Under the pieces are notes generated by a model that did no database searches, had not been told where the DNA came from, and was given only the letters and a program-made list of their open reading frames with translations. From Erysipelotrichales bacterium (lineage in GTDB: Bacteria; Bacillota_I; Bacilli_A; Erysipelotrichales; Erysipelotrichaceae), in assembly GCA_910575705.1 (NCBI GenBank), contig CAJTFG010000001.1:683217-747216 (forward strand): a DNA stretch of 64,000 nucleotides. The letters run 5' to 3'. The translations under genes and the position numbers were made by a program. This document shows positions 27,063 through 35,611 of the stretch, in pieces. The stretch's first letter is position 1. Each line of letters opens with the position of its first letter.

Positions 27063-27845
27063 ATGACAGAAGCTTTATTAGTAGGGTTGACCGTAATTGT
27101 CTTAGAGTTTGTGGAAACATGGTTTTCCTACCCGATGACGACACGTCCATTGGTAGTGGGAACGGCAATCGGTATCGTTTTAGGGGATGTGGCTACCGGT
27201 GTTATGGTAGGCGCTGAACTGGAACTTGTATTTATGGGAGTTATGGCGATCGGTGGTACGGTTCCGCCGGATGCTTGTTCAGGTACAGCAGTAGGTGCTG
27301 CTTATGCGATTATTTTGGGAAAAGGTGTAGAGGTAGCTTTCGCACTGGCAATTCCGGCTTCTATGGTATGCCAGATGCTGTTAGTTCCGCTTATTTCCTT
27401 ACGTTCTTTATGGAGCCCGGTAGTTGACAGATTGATAGAAAAAGGAAACTATAAGGCATTGGAAAGATTGGTGCCGCTTGTTTCCCTGACAATGTTTATC
27501 TTTAAAGGATTGATCTGCGGAGCCGCGGTTCTTATCGGTTCTGATGCGATGAATGCATTTATCGAAACACTTCCAACCGTTTTGATCGATGGTATGGGTG
27601 TTGCGTCTGGTATGCTGGCAGCTGTCGGATTCGCATTGCTGCTGAAGATGATGTGGACGAAGAAACTTTGCGTGTATTTCTTCCTTGGATTTATCATGGC
27701 TGCATATTGTAATATGCCGTTGATGGCCATTGCGATCTGCGGGATCATCTTAGTTATCATCTTCTACTTTGAGGGAAGTTTTGCGAAGAGAGTTACGAAT
27801 AACGTAAGTGTTCAAAAAGATGAGGAGGAATTGTTCAATGATTAG
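27063..27845 (+). CDS. PTS mannose-family EIIC component
   Basis: A 260-residue membrane channel subunit, several membrane segments, with the characteristic TTRPLVVGTAIGIVLGD and GAELELVFMG motifs near residues 25-60. It forms the sugar path together with IID. AAAGGAG precedes the ATG. Overlaps IID by 8 bp. Confidence 0.95.
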   Translation: MTEALLVGLTVIVLEFVETWFSYPMTTRPLVVGTAIGIVLGDVATGVMVGAELELVFMGVMAIGGTVPPDACSGTAVGAAYAIILGKGVEVAFALAIPASMVCQMLLVPLISLRSLWSPVVDRLIEKGNYKALERLVPLVSLTMFIFKGLICGAAVLIGSDAMNAFIETLPTVLIDGMGVASGMLAAVGFALLLKMMWTKKLCVYFFLGFIMAAYCNMPLMAIAICGIILVIIFYFEGSFAKRVTNNVSVQKDEEELFND

Positions 27846-28659
27846 GGAAAGATTTGATATCAATGCGGAAGACGGTAAGATGGTCGCTCAGATCGCCCGT
27901 CGTTCTCATACGATGAGTGCTCCGTACTGCTGGGAAAAGATGCAGGCATTGGCATTCCTGTATACGATGATCCCGGTGATCAATCGTTATAATTCTACTC
28001 CGGAAAAAAGAATAGAAGGCTATAAACGTCATTGGGAATTGTTTAATACAACACCGACGGTTTCCGGATTTATTACCGGGTTGGCGGCTTCTATGGAAAA
28101 ACAGGCGGCGGAAGATCCTGATTTTGATACGGCATCTATCAATGCGGTAAAAACAAGCTTGATGGGACCATTTGCTGGAATCGGCGATTCTATCTTCCAG
28201 AGCACATGGCGTGTTATTTCCATCGGTATCGGTATCGGCCTTGCGCAGCAGGGAAATATTTTAGGACCGATTCTGTTCTTGTTGATCTATAACATTCCGG
28301 CAGCGTTCGTACGTTTTGTAGGACCTTATGTAGGATTTGGTTTGGGTTCTAAATTTATGGAATCCGCAGCCGAAAACGGTATTCTGGGATTCATTACCAA
28401 AGCAGCGAGCATCGTTGGTTTGATGACCGTAGGGGCGATGACATCAACGATGGTAAATTTGAAGATCGCATGGGTATTTAACATGAATGGTGCCGAACAG
28501 TCCATTCAGTCAATGTTGGATACGATCTTTCCGAATCTGTTGCCGCTGTTACTTGTATTGGGATGCTTTAAGCTGTTAAATAAGAATGTGAAGCCTACCG
28601 TTTTGATTTTCTCATTGATGATCATCGGTATCCTGCTACATGTAGTTGGTATTTTATAA
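27838..28659 (+). CDS. PTS mannose-family EIID component
   Basis: A 273-residue membrane subunit found only in mannose-family PTS. It contains the conserved GPFAGIGDSIFQSTWRVI segment near residue 105-125, and membrane segments toward the C-terminus. ATG 27838 is chosen because GAGGAGG sits 8-14 bp upstream; it overlaps the IIC stop. Confidence 0.95.
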   Translation: MIRERFDINAEDGKMVAQIARRSHTMSAPYCWEKMQALAFLYTMIPVINRYNSTPEKRIEGYKRHWELFNTTPTVSGFITGLAASMEKQAAEDPDFDTASINAVKTSLMGPFAGIGDSIFQSTWRVISIGIGIGLAQQGNILGPILFLLIYNIPAAFVRFVGPYVGFGLGSKFMESAAENGILGFITKAASIVGLMTVGAMTSTMVNLKIAWVFNMNGAEQSIQSMLDTIFPNLLPLLLVLGCFKLLNKNVKPTVLIFSLMIIGILLHVVGIL

Positions 28660-28685
28660 GAAGAAAAAACAAGGAGGAACAAAAC

Positions 28686-29762
28686 ATGGTTACATTGTTA
28701 GATTGCATCAATCGTATACCAAAGGTACTGGAAATCATTACGGAAAGCAGAAAAGAACTGGTAAAGCCAACATTGGATTTCATCCGTGACAAGCTGGATG
28801 ATATCAATGAAATCATTCTTATCGGTTCTGGAACAAGCAACACTTGTTCTCTGACTAGCCGCAGTGTTGTAGAGGAATTCAGTAATATCTCTACAACGGT
28901 GATTTTACCTAATGAATTCTTAAGTAAGCATGTATATAATCCAAAGGCATTGTATGTGTTTACGTCCCAGTCAGGAACATCTACATTGACACAGATCGCA
29001 CAGAAGAAGATCCGGGCTATGGGATATCCTACTGTTGCTATTACAGAAGCGGATGATACACCGCTGGCGAAGGAAAGTTGTGTTCATTTGCGTATGGAAA
29101 CGGATCATGAAGAATACGGAATGCGTACGATCGGTTATTGTTCCGCTGTCTTTACACAGATGATTCTGGGGCTGGAAATAGGTCTTGCTAAAGGTCACCT
29201 TAGCGAAGCACAGTATGAAGAATATTTGCAAGAAGCGAAACAGGTACCATCCAGTCATAAAGAAATCACGGCTGCAAGTATGAAATGGTTTGATGATAAT
29301 AAATGGAAATTGATGAATAACGATGCCTTTGTTATCTATGGTAATGATACGCTTTGGGGTGTTGCTGTCGAGGGAGCATTAAAGATCCTTGAGATCGCCA
29401 AACGCTATATGGCTGTCGGTTATGAGATGGATGATGGATTGCATGGACCTACTATGGGATTTACGAATCGACATTGTATCCTGGCTCTCAATGACGGAGG
29501 AAAGGATAACAAATATGCGAAAGGTGTCTGTGATTATGTAAAAAATGAAGTAGGAACAGCTTTCATTATCGGTTGTAATCCAATTGATGACAGCGATTTT
29601 AGCTTTACGCCAAAGGGCGGCCATTTCAAATGTTTGGAATATGCACCTGTTGTGGAAGTTCTCGCGTATCGTCTTGCGGTAGATTATGGTGTGGTATTAA
29701 AGCCATGGAAAGAACAAGATCCGCTTCCAGAAATGAAATATTTTAATACACACGATGAATAA
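28686..29762 (+). CDS. SIS-domain sugar-phosphate enzyme, FrlB/GfrF-like deglycase candidate
   Basis: 358 residues with two SIS domains, the first with IGSGTSNTCSL near residue 47 and TSQSGTSTLT near 100, the second with VEGALKILE near 225. Relatives include fructosamine-6-phosphate deglycases and GlmS-type isomerases. Being last in a LevR/sigma-54/mannose-PTS operon, it probably acts on the phosphorylated sugar imported by that PTS. The Salmonella gfrABCDEF operon for glucoselysine has the same layout (sigma-54 activator, man-PTS, SIS deglycases), so an Amadori product is a good guess; an amino sugar is an alternative. Confidence 0.8.
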   Translation: MVTLLDCINRIPKVLEIITESRKELVKPTLDFIRDKLDDINEIILIGSGTSNTCSLTSRSVVEEFSNISTTVILPNEFLSKHVYNPKALYVFTSQSGTSTLTQIAQKKIRAMGYPTVAITEADDTPLAKESCVHLRMETDHEEYGMRTIGYCSAVFTQMILGLEIGLAKGHLSEAQYEEYLQEAKQVPSSHKEITAASMKWFDDNKWKLMNNDAFVIYGNDTLWGVAVEGALKILEIAKRYMAVGYEMDDGLHGPTMGFTNRHCILALNDGGKDNKYAKGVCDYVKNEVGTAFIIGCNPIDDSDFSFTPKGGHFKCLEYAPVVEVLAYRLAVDYGVVLKPWKEQDPLPEMKYFNTHDE

Positions 29763-29797
29763 CATGTTTCTGTAGCCGAGTAAAACATAACGAATAT

Positions 29798-29840
29798 AAG
29801 AAGGCCTGTTCCGGAAACTGATGGATCAGGCTTTCTTATA
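29798..29840 (+). terminator. Terminator of the PTS operon
   Basis: A long stem, AAGAAGGCCTG-TCC paired with GGA-TCAGGCTTTCTT (29798-29812 with 29823-29837), loop GGAAACTGAT region, then T/A-rich bases. Confidence 0.85.
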
Positions 29841-29869
29841 TAAAATTACTCCCTCTGCTAGTTATATAG

Positions 29870-30179
29870 AAAGATAATGCTTTATTATCTTTAGCGTATG
29901 CAGGCAGAGCCGGACGCTGATAGTCGATCCATAAAGAACCGGTAATGGGAGAAAGCCGATACGAAAGATGTCCCGGAGGATGCAACCAGGCAACGGCATT
30001 GGCCTTTCCATTGTATAGCACAGGAGAAGCTGAATAAATGCCCCGTTTCACATCAAATGGAGAAAAACCAAATATCCTGTCATAGCGTTCTTCATTAGCC
30101 AGCTCAAACACGATACGATGCTGCGTTGAAATCGTGCTGGCATGACGGGTGTCACAGGTAACTGCTTTTTTCTATTTTA
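29870..30179 (-). repeat. STIS-QRPAL element, copy 2
   Basis: Read on the minus strand: TGTTAAAAT extended -10 (TAAAAT at 30174-30179), about 36 nt, AGCACGATTTC at 30128-30138, 69 codons, CAGCGTCCGGCTCTG at 29905-29919, a 12-nt spacer, then a 9-bp hairpin AAAGATAAT/ATTATCTTT (29870-29878 with 29884-29892). The frame from STIS through QRPAL stays open to a stop near 29836. No ATG, GTG or TTG lies in frame between the upstream in-frame TAG and STIS. The product segment is aromatic-rich and contains AVAWLHPP before QRPAL. Function unknown. Confidence 0.7.
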
Positions 30180-30224
30180 ACATATGCATAGTAAATTTTT
30201 CACGTGAAGATAAGGAGGGAATGT

Positions 30225-31562
30225 GTGAATAAAAAAGTGTTATATCATAGTATGCTGGCGATCGCGGTGCCGATCGCATTGCAGAATTTGATTACGGTTG
30301 CCGTGCAGATGGCAGATACGATCATGCTCGGTTCCCTCGGTGAAATCGAATTGTCAGCCTCTTCTTTGGCAAACCAGCTGTTTTTTATTTTTACACTGGC
30401 AATGTATGGCACGTCCGGAGGGGCCAATGTACTGGTAGCGCAGTTTTGGGGAAAGAAGGATTCCGCTTCCATACGGCATATCCTGTCTTATACATATTGG
30501 GTCGTTTTTGCGGTATCTCTGCTTATGATCCTGTTATCGTTGTTTGTCCCGGGCTTTATCATGTCCCTCTTTACGAGCGATCCTGCCGTGATCGAACAAG
30601 GTATTTCCTATTTGCGCATCGTCTGCATATCGTATCTTTTCTTCGGTTTAACGACGATTACCGGAAATATTTTGCGTGGCGTACAGAGCGTCCGCATATC
30701 GTTGTGGGCGAGTATCGTGTCATTGATCGTCAATGTGTTTTTTAACTGGGTCTTTATCTTCGGTTATCTGGGAGCGCCTGCTATGGGGGTAGCCGGTGCG
30801 GCTGTAGCGACGACGATCGCCCGTATCGTGGAATGTGCCATATTGCTCGTTTATATCGGATGGTATGATCAGAAAATACGGTATCGCTTCTCTTGCTTGC
30901 TGCATCCCGATCAAAAGCTGCGTTCTTCTTTTGTTCGCAACTGTATGCCGGTCATCGGCAATGAACTGCTTTGGAGTATGGGATTTACGATGGTGACGGT
31001 CGTTATCGGACGGATGGGAACGTCTGTCGTTGCGGCAAACAGCATTTATAACGTGGTGACTCAATTAGTCAGCGTGATGGGCAAGGGACTTTCCAGTGCC
31101 GCGGCTGTGCTCGTCGGCAATGCCATCGGAGCCCGCCGACAAAACGATCTTCCGTTCATTGTGAATTCTTTACAGAAAACGGCCGGGGCTGCCGGTTTGA
31201 TTTCCATGGTTTTCGTATGGGCACTCATGCCGCTTATGCCGCTGTTTTACAACATCAGTGAAACAACGATGAACAACCTTTTTCAGATCATGGTATCGGG
31301 TGCCGTATTGCAGGCGTTTATGCCATTGTCGTTTGTGAATATGGTGGGCATACTAAGAGGTGGAGGAGATGCGAAATTCGTATTTGTGAACGATATCGTG
31401 TATATGTGGATTTTTTGCATTCCGCTTGGCTATGTTGCGGGAGTTGTGTTGCAGCTGCCGGTCTGGTTCGTGTTTGTGATCCTGCGCTTTGATGACATCA
31501 TCAAAGTGTTGGTTTCTCATTATCGCATAAAAAGCGGAAAATGGATCTATGATGTAACATAG
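30225..31562 (+). CDS. MATE-family exporter
   Basis: A 445-residue 12-segment MATE exporter. The N-terminal IAVPIALQNLITVAVQMADTI and NVLVAQFWGKKDSASIRH segments and the C-terminal YRIKSGKWIYDV tail are typical. GTG 30225 is chosen because AAGGAGGG lies 7-14 bp upstream; an in-frame ATG at 30204 has no such site. Substrate unknown. The next gene, an HPr-like protein, is 58 bp downstream with its own -10-like box. Confidence 0.92.
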   Translation: MNKKVLYHSMLAIAVPIALQNLITVAVQMADTIMLGSLGEIELSASSLANQLFFIFTLAMYGTSGGANVLVAQFWGKKDSASIRHILSYTYWVVFAVSLLMILLSLFVPGFIMSLFTSDPAVIEQGISYLRIVCISYLFFGLTTITGNILRGVQSVRISLWASIVSLIVNVFFNWVFIFGYLGAPAMGVAGAAVATTIARIVECAILLVYIGWYDQKIRYRFSCLLHPDQKLRSSFVRNCMPVIGNELLWSMGFTMVTVVIGRMGTSVVAANSIYNVVTQLVSVMGKGLSSAAAVLVGNAIGARRQNDLPFIVNSLQKTAGAAGLISMVFVWALMPLMPLFYNISETTMNNLFQIMVSGAVLQAFMPLSFVNMVGILRGGGDAKFVFVNDIVYMWIFCIPLGYVAGVVLQLPVWFVFVILRFDDIIKVLVSHYRIKSGKWIYDVT

Positions 31563-31620
31563 AGAACATTACAAAAAATTGCATATTTATATGCTATCAT
31601 AATGATAAAGGAGAATGATC

Positions 31621-31878
31621 ATGCAGCAATTTACGCACATTGTAAAATCAAAAATGGGCATGCATATGCGCCCTGCCATGGAAATCTTTCATTTGGCCCA
31701 TCGTCATAAAAGCAATATCCAGATGACATGCAATGGGAAGATGCTGCATGCGAAAATGGTGATGGATGTCGTGCATCTGTCTGCGCGTCAAGGGGATGAG
31801 ATCCTGTTTCAGATCACCGGTGAAGATGAAGAAGAAGTGACAAAGCTGTTGAAAGCGTTTTGCCGTAAAGCGCTTTAG
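31621..31878 (+). CDS. HPr-like phosphocarrier lacking regulatory Ser46
   Basis: An 85-residue HPr-fold protein. The PTS-active His15 is present in KMGMHMRPA, so phosphotransfer from EI is plausible. At position 46, where true HPr has the Ser phosphorylated by HprK (KSIMG), this protein has Met (AKMVMD), so it cannot be an HprK target. That is the reverse of Bacillus Crh, which keeps Ser46 and loses His15. It is followed after 11 bp by a HAD phosphatase. ATG 31621 follows AAAGGAG; ATG 31615 is too close to the site. Confidence 0.88.
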   Translation: MQQFTHIVKSKMGMHMRPAMEIFHLAHRHKSNIQMTCNGKMLHAKMVMDVVHLSARQGDEILFQITGEDEEEVTKLLKAFCRKAL

Positions 31879-31889
31879 GAGAAGAAGAA

Positions 31890-32525
31890 ATGTATAGAGC
31901 GATTATATTTGACTGTGACGGTACGCTGCTGGATGCGAAGATCATGATCCGGCTATTGTATGACGGATACCGCCGGTTTTATCCGCAGCGTCCATCTAAG
32001 ACTTATGAAGAATTTATCTGCTGTTACTATTTTACGAATGTTCAGACGCAGAAGTATCTGGATATCCCCGATGAGGAATATGAAGCGTTCATCCGTTTTT
32101 CATTCGGTGACAAAGATGAGATCATGAATACGACGAAGATGTTTACGGGTATTGCGGATGTGACGCGGGAACTGGATGCACGCGGTATCGTATTAGGCAT
32201 TAATACATCTCGTATTCCCGAGCATATGGTTGCGGTTCGGGAACAGCTCACACCTTCCGTTTATGATCGCTTTCGGATCATCGTTACGTCAAAGGATGTC
32301 CGCCGTCCGAAACCGGCGCCCGATTCCATGGAGCGCATAGCGGAACAGTTAGGTATGGATATGGAAGATATTTTATATATCGGTGATTCCGACAGTGATG
32401 CTGCCTGTGCGAAAGCTGCCGGCTGTGATTTCGCCCTTGCCGGATGGGGACTGGTAGGAGAGCATGTGCCGAAAGCGGATATTTTTCTGCGGGAGCCGGC
32501 GGATATTTTAAAACTGCTGTTATAA
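31890..32525 (+). CDS. HAD-family phosphatase
   Basis: A 211-residue cytosolic HAD hydrolase with cap. Motif I DCDGTLLDA near residue 8, motif II in GINTSRI, motif III Lys in DVRRPKPAP, and motif IV YIGDSDSDAACA. Substrates of this group are small phosphates (sugar phosphates, phosphoglycolate, PPi). Coupled to the HPr-like gene, so a role in sugar-phosphate metabolism is possible. GAGAAGAAG precedes the ATG. Confidence 0.9.
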   Translation: MYRAIIFDCDGTLLDAKIMIRLLYDGYRRFYPQRPSKTYEEFICCYYFTNVQTQKYLDIPDEEYEAFIRFSFGDKDEIMNTTKMFTGIADVTRELDARGIVLGINTSRIPEHMVAVREQLTPSVYDRFRIIVTSKDVRRPKPAPDSMERIAEQLGMDMEDILYIGDSDSDAACAKAAGCDFALAGWGLVGEHVPKADIFLREPADILKLLL

Positions 32526-32528
32526 GAT

Positions 32529-32554
32529 ATACCGTGAGTTTTCACGGTTTTTTT
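32529..32554 (+). terminator. Terminator after the HAD gene
   Basis: A short stem, ACCGTGA / TCACGGT around 32530-32547, is followed by TTTTTT. Confidence 0.85.
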
Positions 32555-32621
32555 CATCCATTATCGTATTGTGCGGATAGCGCGTCTTTTAGGGGGAAAC
32601 CTATGTATAGGAGGTGATCGG

Positions 32622-32858
32622 ATGGCACAGCGAAGCAGCTATTACTTTGTGGAGGCATTGCGCAGCATGCATGATGTAAAGAGTATAAAAAAGGGTTTGG
32701 ATGAATTGCCGGGTGTAAAATCGGTAAGTACGAATACGGATTCTCATCAGGTATGTGTCGATTATGACAATACGGGTGTCAGTGCGGCCGGTGTATTGAA
32801 CAAATTGTATGATCTCGGCTATGAGAGCGTGATGCTGCGGGATGTACGGCGGTTTTAG
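32622..32858 (+). CDS. Small heavy-metal-associated-domain-like protein without CxxC
   Basis: 78 residues in the beta-alpha-beta-beta-alpha-beta pattern of HMA/CopZ domains: an opening strand, DELPGVKSVSTNTDSHQVCVDYD in the middle and NKLYDLGYES near the end. The metal-binding CxxC normally in the first loop is missing. It may bind another ligand or a partner. The ATG at 32622 has a perfect AGGAGGTG 6-13 bp upstream. Confidence 0.7.
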   Translation: MAQRSSYYFVEALRSMHDVKSIKKGLDELPGVKSVSTNTDSHQVCVDYDNTGVSAAGVLNKLYDLGYESVMLRDVRRF

Positions 32859-32902
32859 GAATATGCTGTCGAATATAAAATATACTGTGAACAGTACAGC
32901 GG

Positions 32903-32931
32903 TTGAAAAAGAAAGCGAAACTTGCTATACT
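32903..32931 (+). promoter_or_regulatory. Promoter of the cysS T-box transcript
   Basis: TTGAAA at 32903-32908, 17-bp spacer, TATACT at 32926-32931. Confidence 0.8.
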
Positions 32932-32937
32932 AATAAA

Positions 32938-33140
32938 AACTGATGATAAAGGAAAAGAATCGGCAGGAAACATAACAGAGAAAGTCGGATGGTGGAAATG
33001 ACTGATGGGGATCGCCGGAAATGCACCTTTTAGGGATTTTAGTACGATACGTATATCGGCGTTAACGATTTGAGCGGAAGCAGTTCAAGCAAAGTGGGAC
33101 CGCGCTTATGGCGTCTTTGTAGTATGCTTCTTTTTTTGTG
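32938..33140 (+). promoter_or_regulatory. T-box riboswitch, tRNA-Cys responsive
   Basis: The leader holds the T-box core AAAGTGGGACCGCG (about 33091-33104), an AGAGA-type stem I segment near 32979 and a GATGGTGG/CTGATGGG stem region. A TGC Cys codon in GGAAATGCACC (33022-33024) fits the specifier loop. Uncharged tRNA-Cys would pair with the specifier and T-box and prevent termination at the T-rich hairpin near 33110-33137, raising cysS expression when cysteine is short. Confidence 0.9.
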
Positions 33141-33150
33141 GAGGGACAAA

Positions 33151-34485
33151 ATGAAACTTTTTAACAGTATGACGAACACGATCGAGGATTTTCATCCGAT
33201 CCATGAGCATCGGGTAAATATGTATGTGTGCGGGCCGACGGTATATAATTATCCGCATATCGGAAATGCCCGGCCGATCATCGTATTTGATACGCTGCAG
33301 CGGACATTGGAGGCTTGCGGCTATGAGGTAAAGATGGTAAGCAACTATACCGATGTAGATGATAAGATCATCAAAGCGGCAAAGGAAGCGGGCGTTAGTG
33401 AAAAGGAGATCACGGAGAAATTCATCCGGGCGTATAATGCGGATCGATCAGCTCTTGGGGCAAAGTTTCCAAGCGCTGCACCGAAAGTTACGGAAACGAT
33501 GGATTCCATCATTTCTTTTATCCAATTGCTCGTCGATAAGGGGAATGCCTATGCGATTGACGGGGATGTATATTTTAGAGTGAACAGTGTTGCGCATTAT
33601 GGAAACTTGTCGAATCAGCAAGTGGAAGATCTGATGGTGGGCGCACGGATCGATGAAAACAGCAAAAAGGAGAATCCGCTTGATTTCACATTGTGGAAGA
33701 AAACGGAAGAAGGGATCCGTTGGGAATCTCCGTGGTCGATCGGAAGACCGGGATGGCATACGGAATGCGTCGTGATGATCCATGATCAGTTCGATGGAGA
33801 GCATATTGATATCCACGGTGGGGGGATGGATCTGAAATTTCCGCATCATGAAAATGAGATCGCGCAGTCTCGGGCTGCTTATGAACATCCGATTGCTAAT
33901 TATTGGGTGCATAACGGGATGGTAAATATCGATGGAGAAAAGATGTCGAAATCACTCGGCAATGTGATATGGGTAAAGGATATGATCGCTAAGATCGGCG
34001 GCGATGTATTGCGTTGGTTGATGCTGTCCGCACATTATCGCGGGCCTCTTAATATCAATGAGGAAGCGATTGATACGGCGCGCAAGGAATTAGAAAAAGT
34101 TCGCTTGAGCATGAAGCAAGGATATGTAAAATGTTCTTTGGCAGATCAGGATATTTCCGAAGAATATGAGGAAGCGTTGTTTTCTTCTTTCCTTGATGCC
34201 ATGTGCGATGATCTGAATACACCGAATGCCTTTGCGTCTGTATTTGAAACGACCAAGGTGTTGAATACGGCACTGCGGCAAAGAGAAGTGGACATACGTG
34301 CGGTAGCGCGTCTGGTAAAAACATTGGAAAAGATGATGGAAGTGCTCGGTATTCCGGTATATCCGCTCGCTCTTACGCAGGAAGATAAAGAGTTGTACGC
34401 AAAGTGGAATGAGGCGAAGAAGGCGAAAGATTTTGCGGCAGCGGATGAACTGCGCGTGCAGCTTATGGAAAAAGGTATCCTGTGA
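33151..34485 (+). CDS. cysS: Cysteinyl-tRNA synthetase
   Basis: A class I synthetase that charges tRNA-Cys. 444 residues. Zinc/Cys site in YVCGPTVYNY near residue 27, class I HIGNAR near 36, WHTECV zinc ligands, the HHENEIAQ segment and KMSKSLGN near 265. ATG 33151 follows GTGGAGGG; a longer frame from 33070 would run through the T-box. The stop overlaps the mrnC start, as in the bacillar cysS-mrnC-rlmB order. Confidence 0.97.
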   Translation: MKLFNSMTNTIEDFHPIHEHRVNMYVCGPTVYNYPHIGNARPIIVFDTLQRTLEACGYEVKMVSNYTDVDDKIIKAAKEAGVSEKEITEKFIRAYNADRSALGAKFPSAAPKVTETMDSIISFIQLLVDKGNAYAIDGDVYFRVNSVAHYGNLSNQQVEDLMVGARIDENSKKENPLDFTLWKKTEEGIRWESPWSIGRPGWHTECVVMIHDQFDGEHIDIHGGGMDLKFPHHENEIAQSRAAYEHPIANYWVHNGMVNIDGEKMSKSLGNVIWVKDMIAKIGGDVLRWLMLSAHYRGPLNINEEAIDTARKELEKVRLSMKQGYVKCSLADQDISEEYEEALFSSFLDAMCDDLNTPNAFASVFETTKVLNTALRQREVDIRAVARLVKTLEKMMEVLGIPVYPLALTQEDKELYAKWNEAKKAKDFAAADELRVQLMEKGIL

Positions 34486-34871
34486 TGGAGATCGTTCCTT
34501 ACAACGGGTTGACCCTGGCTTTTTTGGGAGATGCGGATATGACATTGAAGGTGCGTACGATGCTTGTAAAAAAGGGGTGCCAGAATCCGAATCGCCTGCA
34601 AAAAGAGAGCATTCGCTGGGTCAGCGCAAAAGCGCAGGCAGCGTTTTTGAAGGCGTTGAGCGAAGAAGGGTTTTTTAATGAAGAAGAAAAGCAAATCTTA
34701 TTGCGGGGGCGCAATGCGCATAGTTCGACAACTGCGAAAAACTGCGATGTCGTCACATATCGCCTTTCTACTGCATTTGAGGCGGTATGGGGATATTTGT
34801 ATATTATGAATAAGGAAGAACGGCTGCAGGAGCTATGGGAAGCGGTGCAGCGGATCGGAGAAAGCAGATGA
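34485..34871 (+). CDS. mrnC: Mini-ribonuclease III
   Basis: A 128-residue RNase III catalytic domain without dsRNA-binding domain, which matures 23S rRNA ends in Bacillus. The catalytic segment LAFLGDADMTLKVR lies near residue 12, and LLRGRNA is conserved. It usually reads LAYLGDAVYE, so DADMTLK is a little atypical. Start overlaps the cysS stop; overlaps rlmB by 4 bp. Confidence 0.9.
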   Translation: MEIVPYNGLTLAFLGDADMTLKVRTMLVKKGCQNPNRLQKESIRWVSAKAQAAFLKALSEEGFFNEEEKQILLRGRNAHSSTTAKNCDVVTYRLSTAFEAVWGYLYIMNKEERLQELWEAVQRIGESR

Positions 34872-35593
34872 GCCAATATGTATATGGAAAGAATGTTGTA
34901 CGACAGTTGATCCGGGAACAAAAAAAGATCTATGAGATCGTGCGGTCTTCTGGTTTGCATGATAAAGAACTGGAACGGTTGATTTCTCAGTGCGGTATTC
35001 CTTGTAAGGAAATATCGCGCAAAGAGATGGATGCGATGTTTCGCGGTGTGGTTCATCAAGGGATTGCCGCACATATCGAGGATTATAAGACATACAGCAT
35101 CGAAGAGATACTCGCATGTGTACCGCAAGGAAAGACGCCGCTTTTGGTTATGCTAGACGGTTTGGAAGATCCGCATAATCTCGGGGCGATCTTGCGTACG
35201 GCAGATGCTGTGGGTGTCGATGGCATCTTGCTGGCAAAAAATCGCAGTGTGCGCTTGACTCCTACGGTCGCAAAGGTTTCTACCGGTGCGATCGATACGG
35301 TAAAAGTAGGCATTGTCCATAATTTATCGCAGACCCTGCGAAACTTAAAGAAGTCAGGCTTTTGGGTGGCCGGTGCGGATATGGAGCATTCGGTCGATTA
35401 CCGCCAGGCAGACTATACGAGTCCTTTGGTGCTGGTGATCGGATCGGAAGGTTTCGGTATATCTTCGCTTGTGAAGAAGCAATGTGATTTTCTTGTCCGT
35501 CTGCCGATGGCGGGGACGATCACATCACTGAATGCATCGGTAGCCTGCGGTATTCTGCTTTATCAGATTTATCAGCAGCGCCACCCCTTATAA
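34868..35593 (+). CDS. rlmB: 23S rRNA (guanosine-2'-O-)-methyltransferase, TrmH family
   Basis: A 241-residue SPOUT methyltransferase: an N-terminal substrate-binding domain (YVYGKNVVRQLI) and a C-terminal knotted domain with motif 1 LDGLEDPHNLGAILRTADA, motif 2 VIGSEGFGI and motif 3 PMAGTITSLNASVACGILLY. ATG 34868 overlaps mrnC. The position matches Bacillus yacO/rlmB. Confidence 0.93.
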   Translation: MSQYVYGKNVVRQLIREQKKIYEIVRSSGLHDKELERLISQCGIPCKEISRKEMDAMFRGVVHQGIAAHIEDYKTYSIEEILACVPQGKTPLLVMLDGLEDPHNLGAILRTADAVGVDGILLAKNRSVRLTPTVAKVSTGAIDTVKVGIVHNLSQTLRNLKKSGFWVAGADMEHSVDYRQADYTSPLVLVIGSEGFGISSLVKKQCDFLVRLPMAGTITSLNASVACGILLYQIYQQRHPL

Positions 35594-35611
35594 CAACATA
35601 AAGGAGTAACC

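Noticed and set aside
34499-35128. 209-codon minus-strand frame across mrnC/rlmB
   Set aside because: Antisense to two well-supported overlapping genes; composition is that of a reverse complement.
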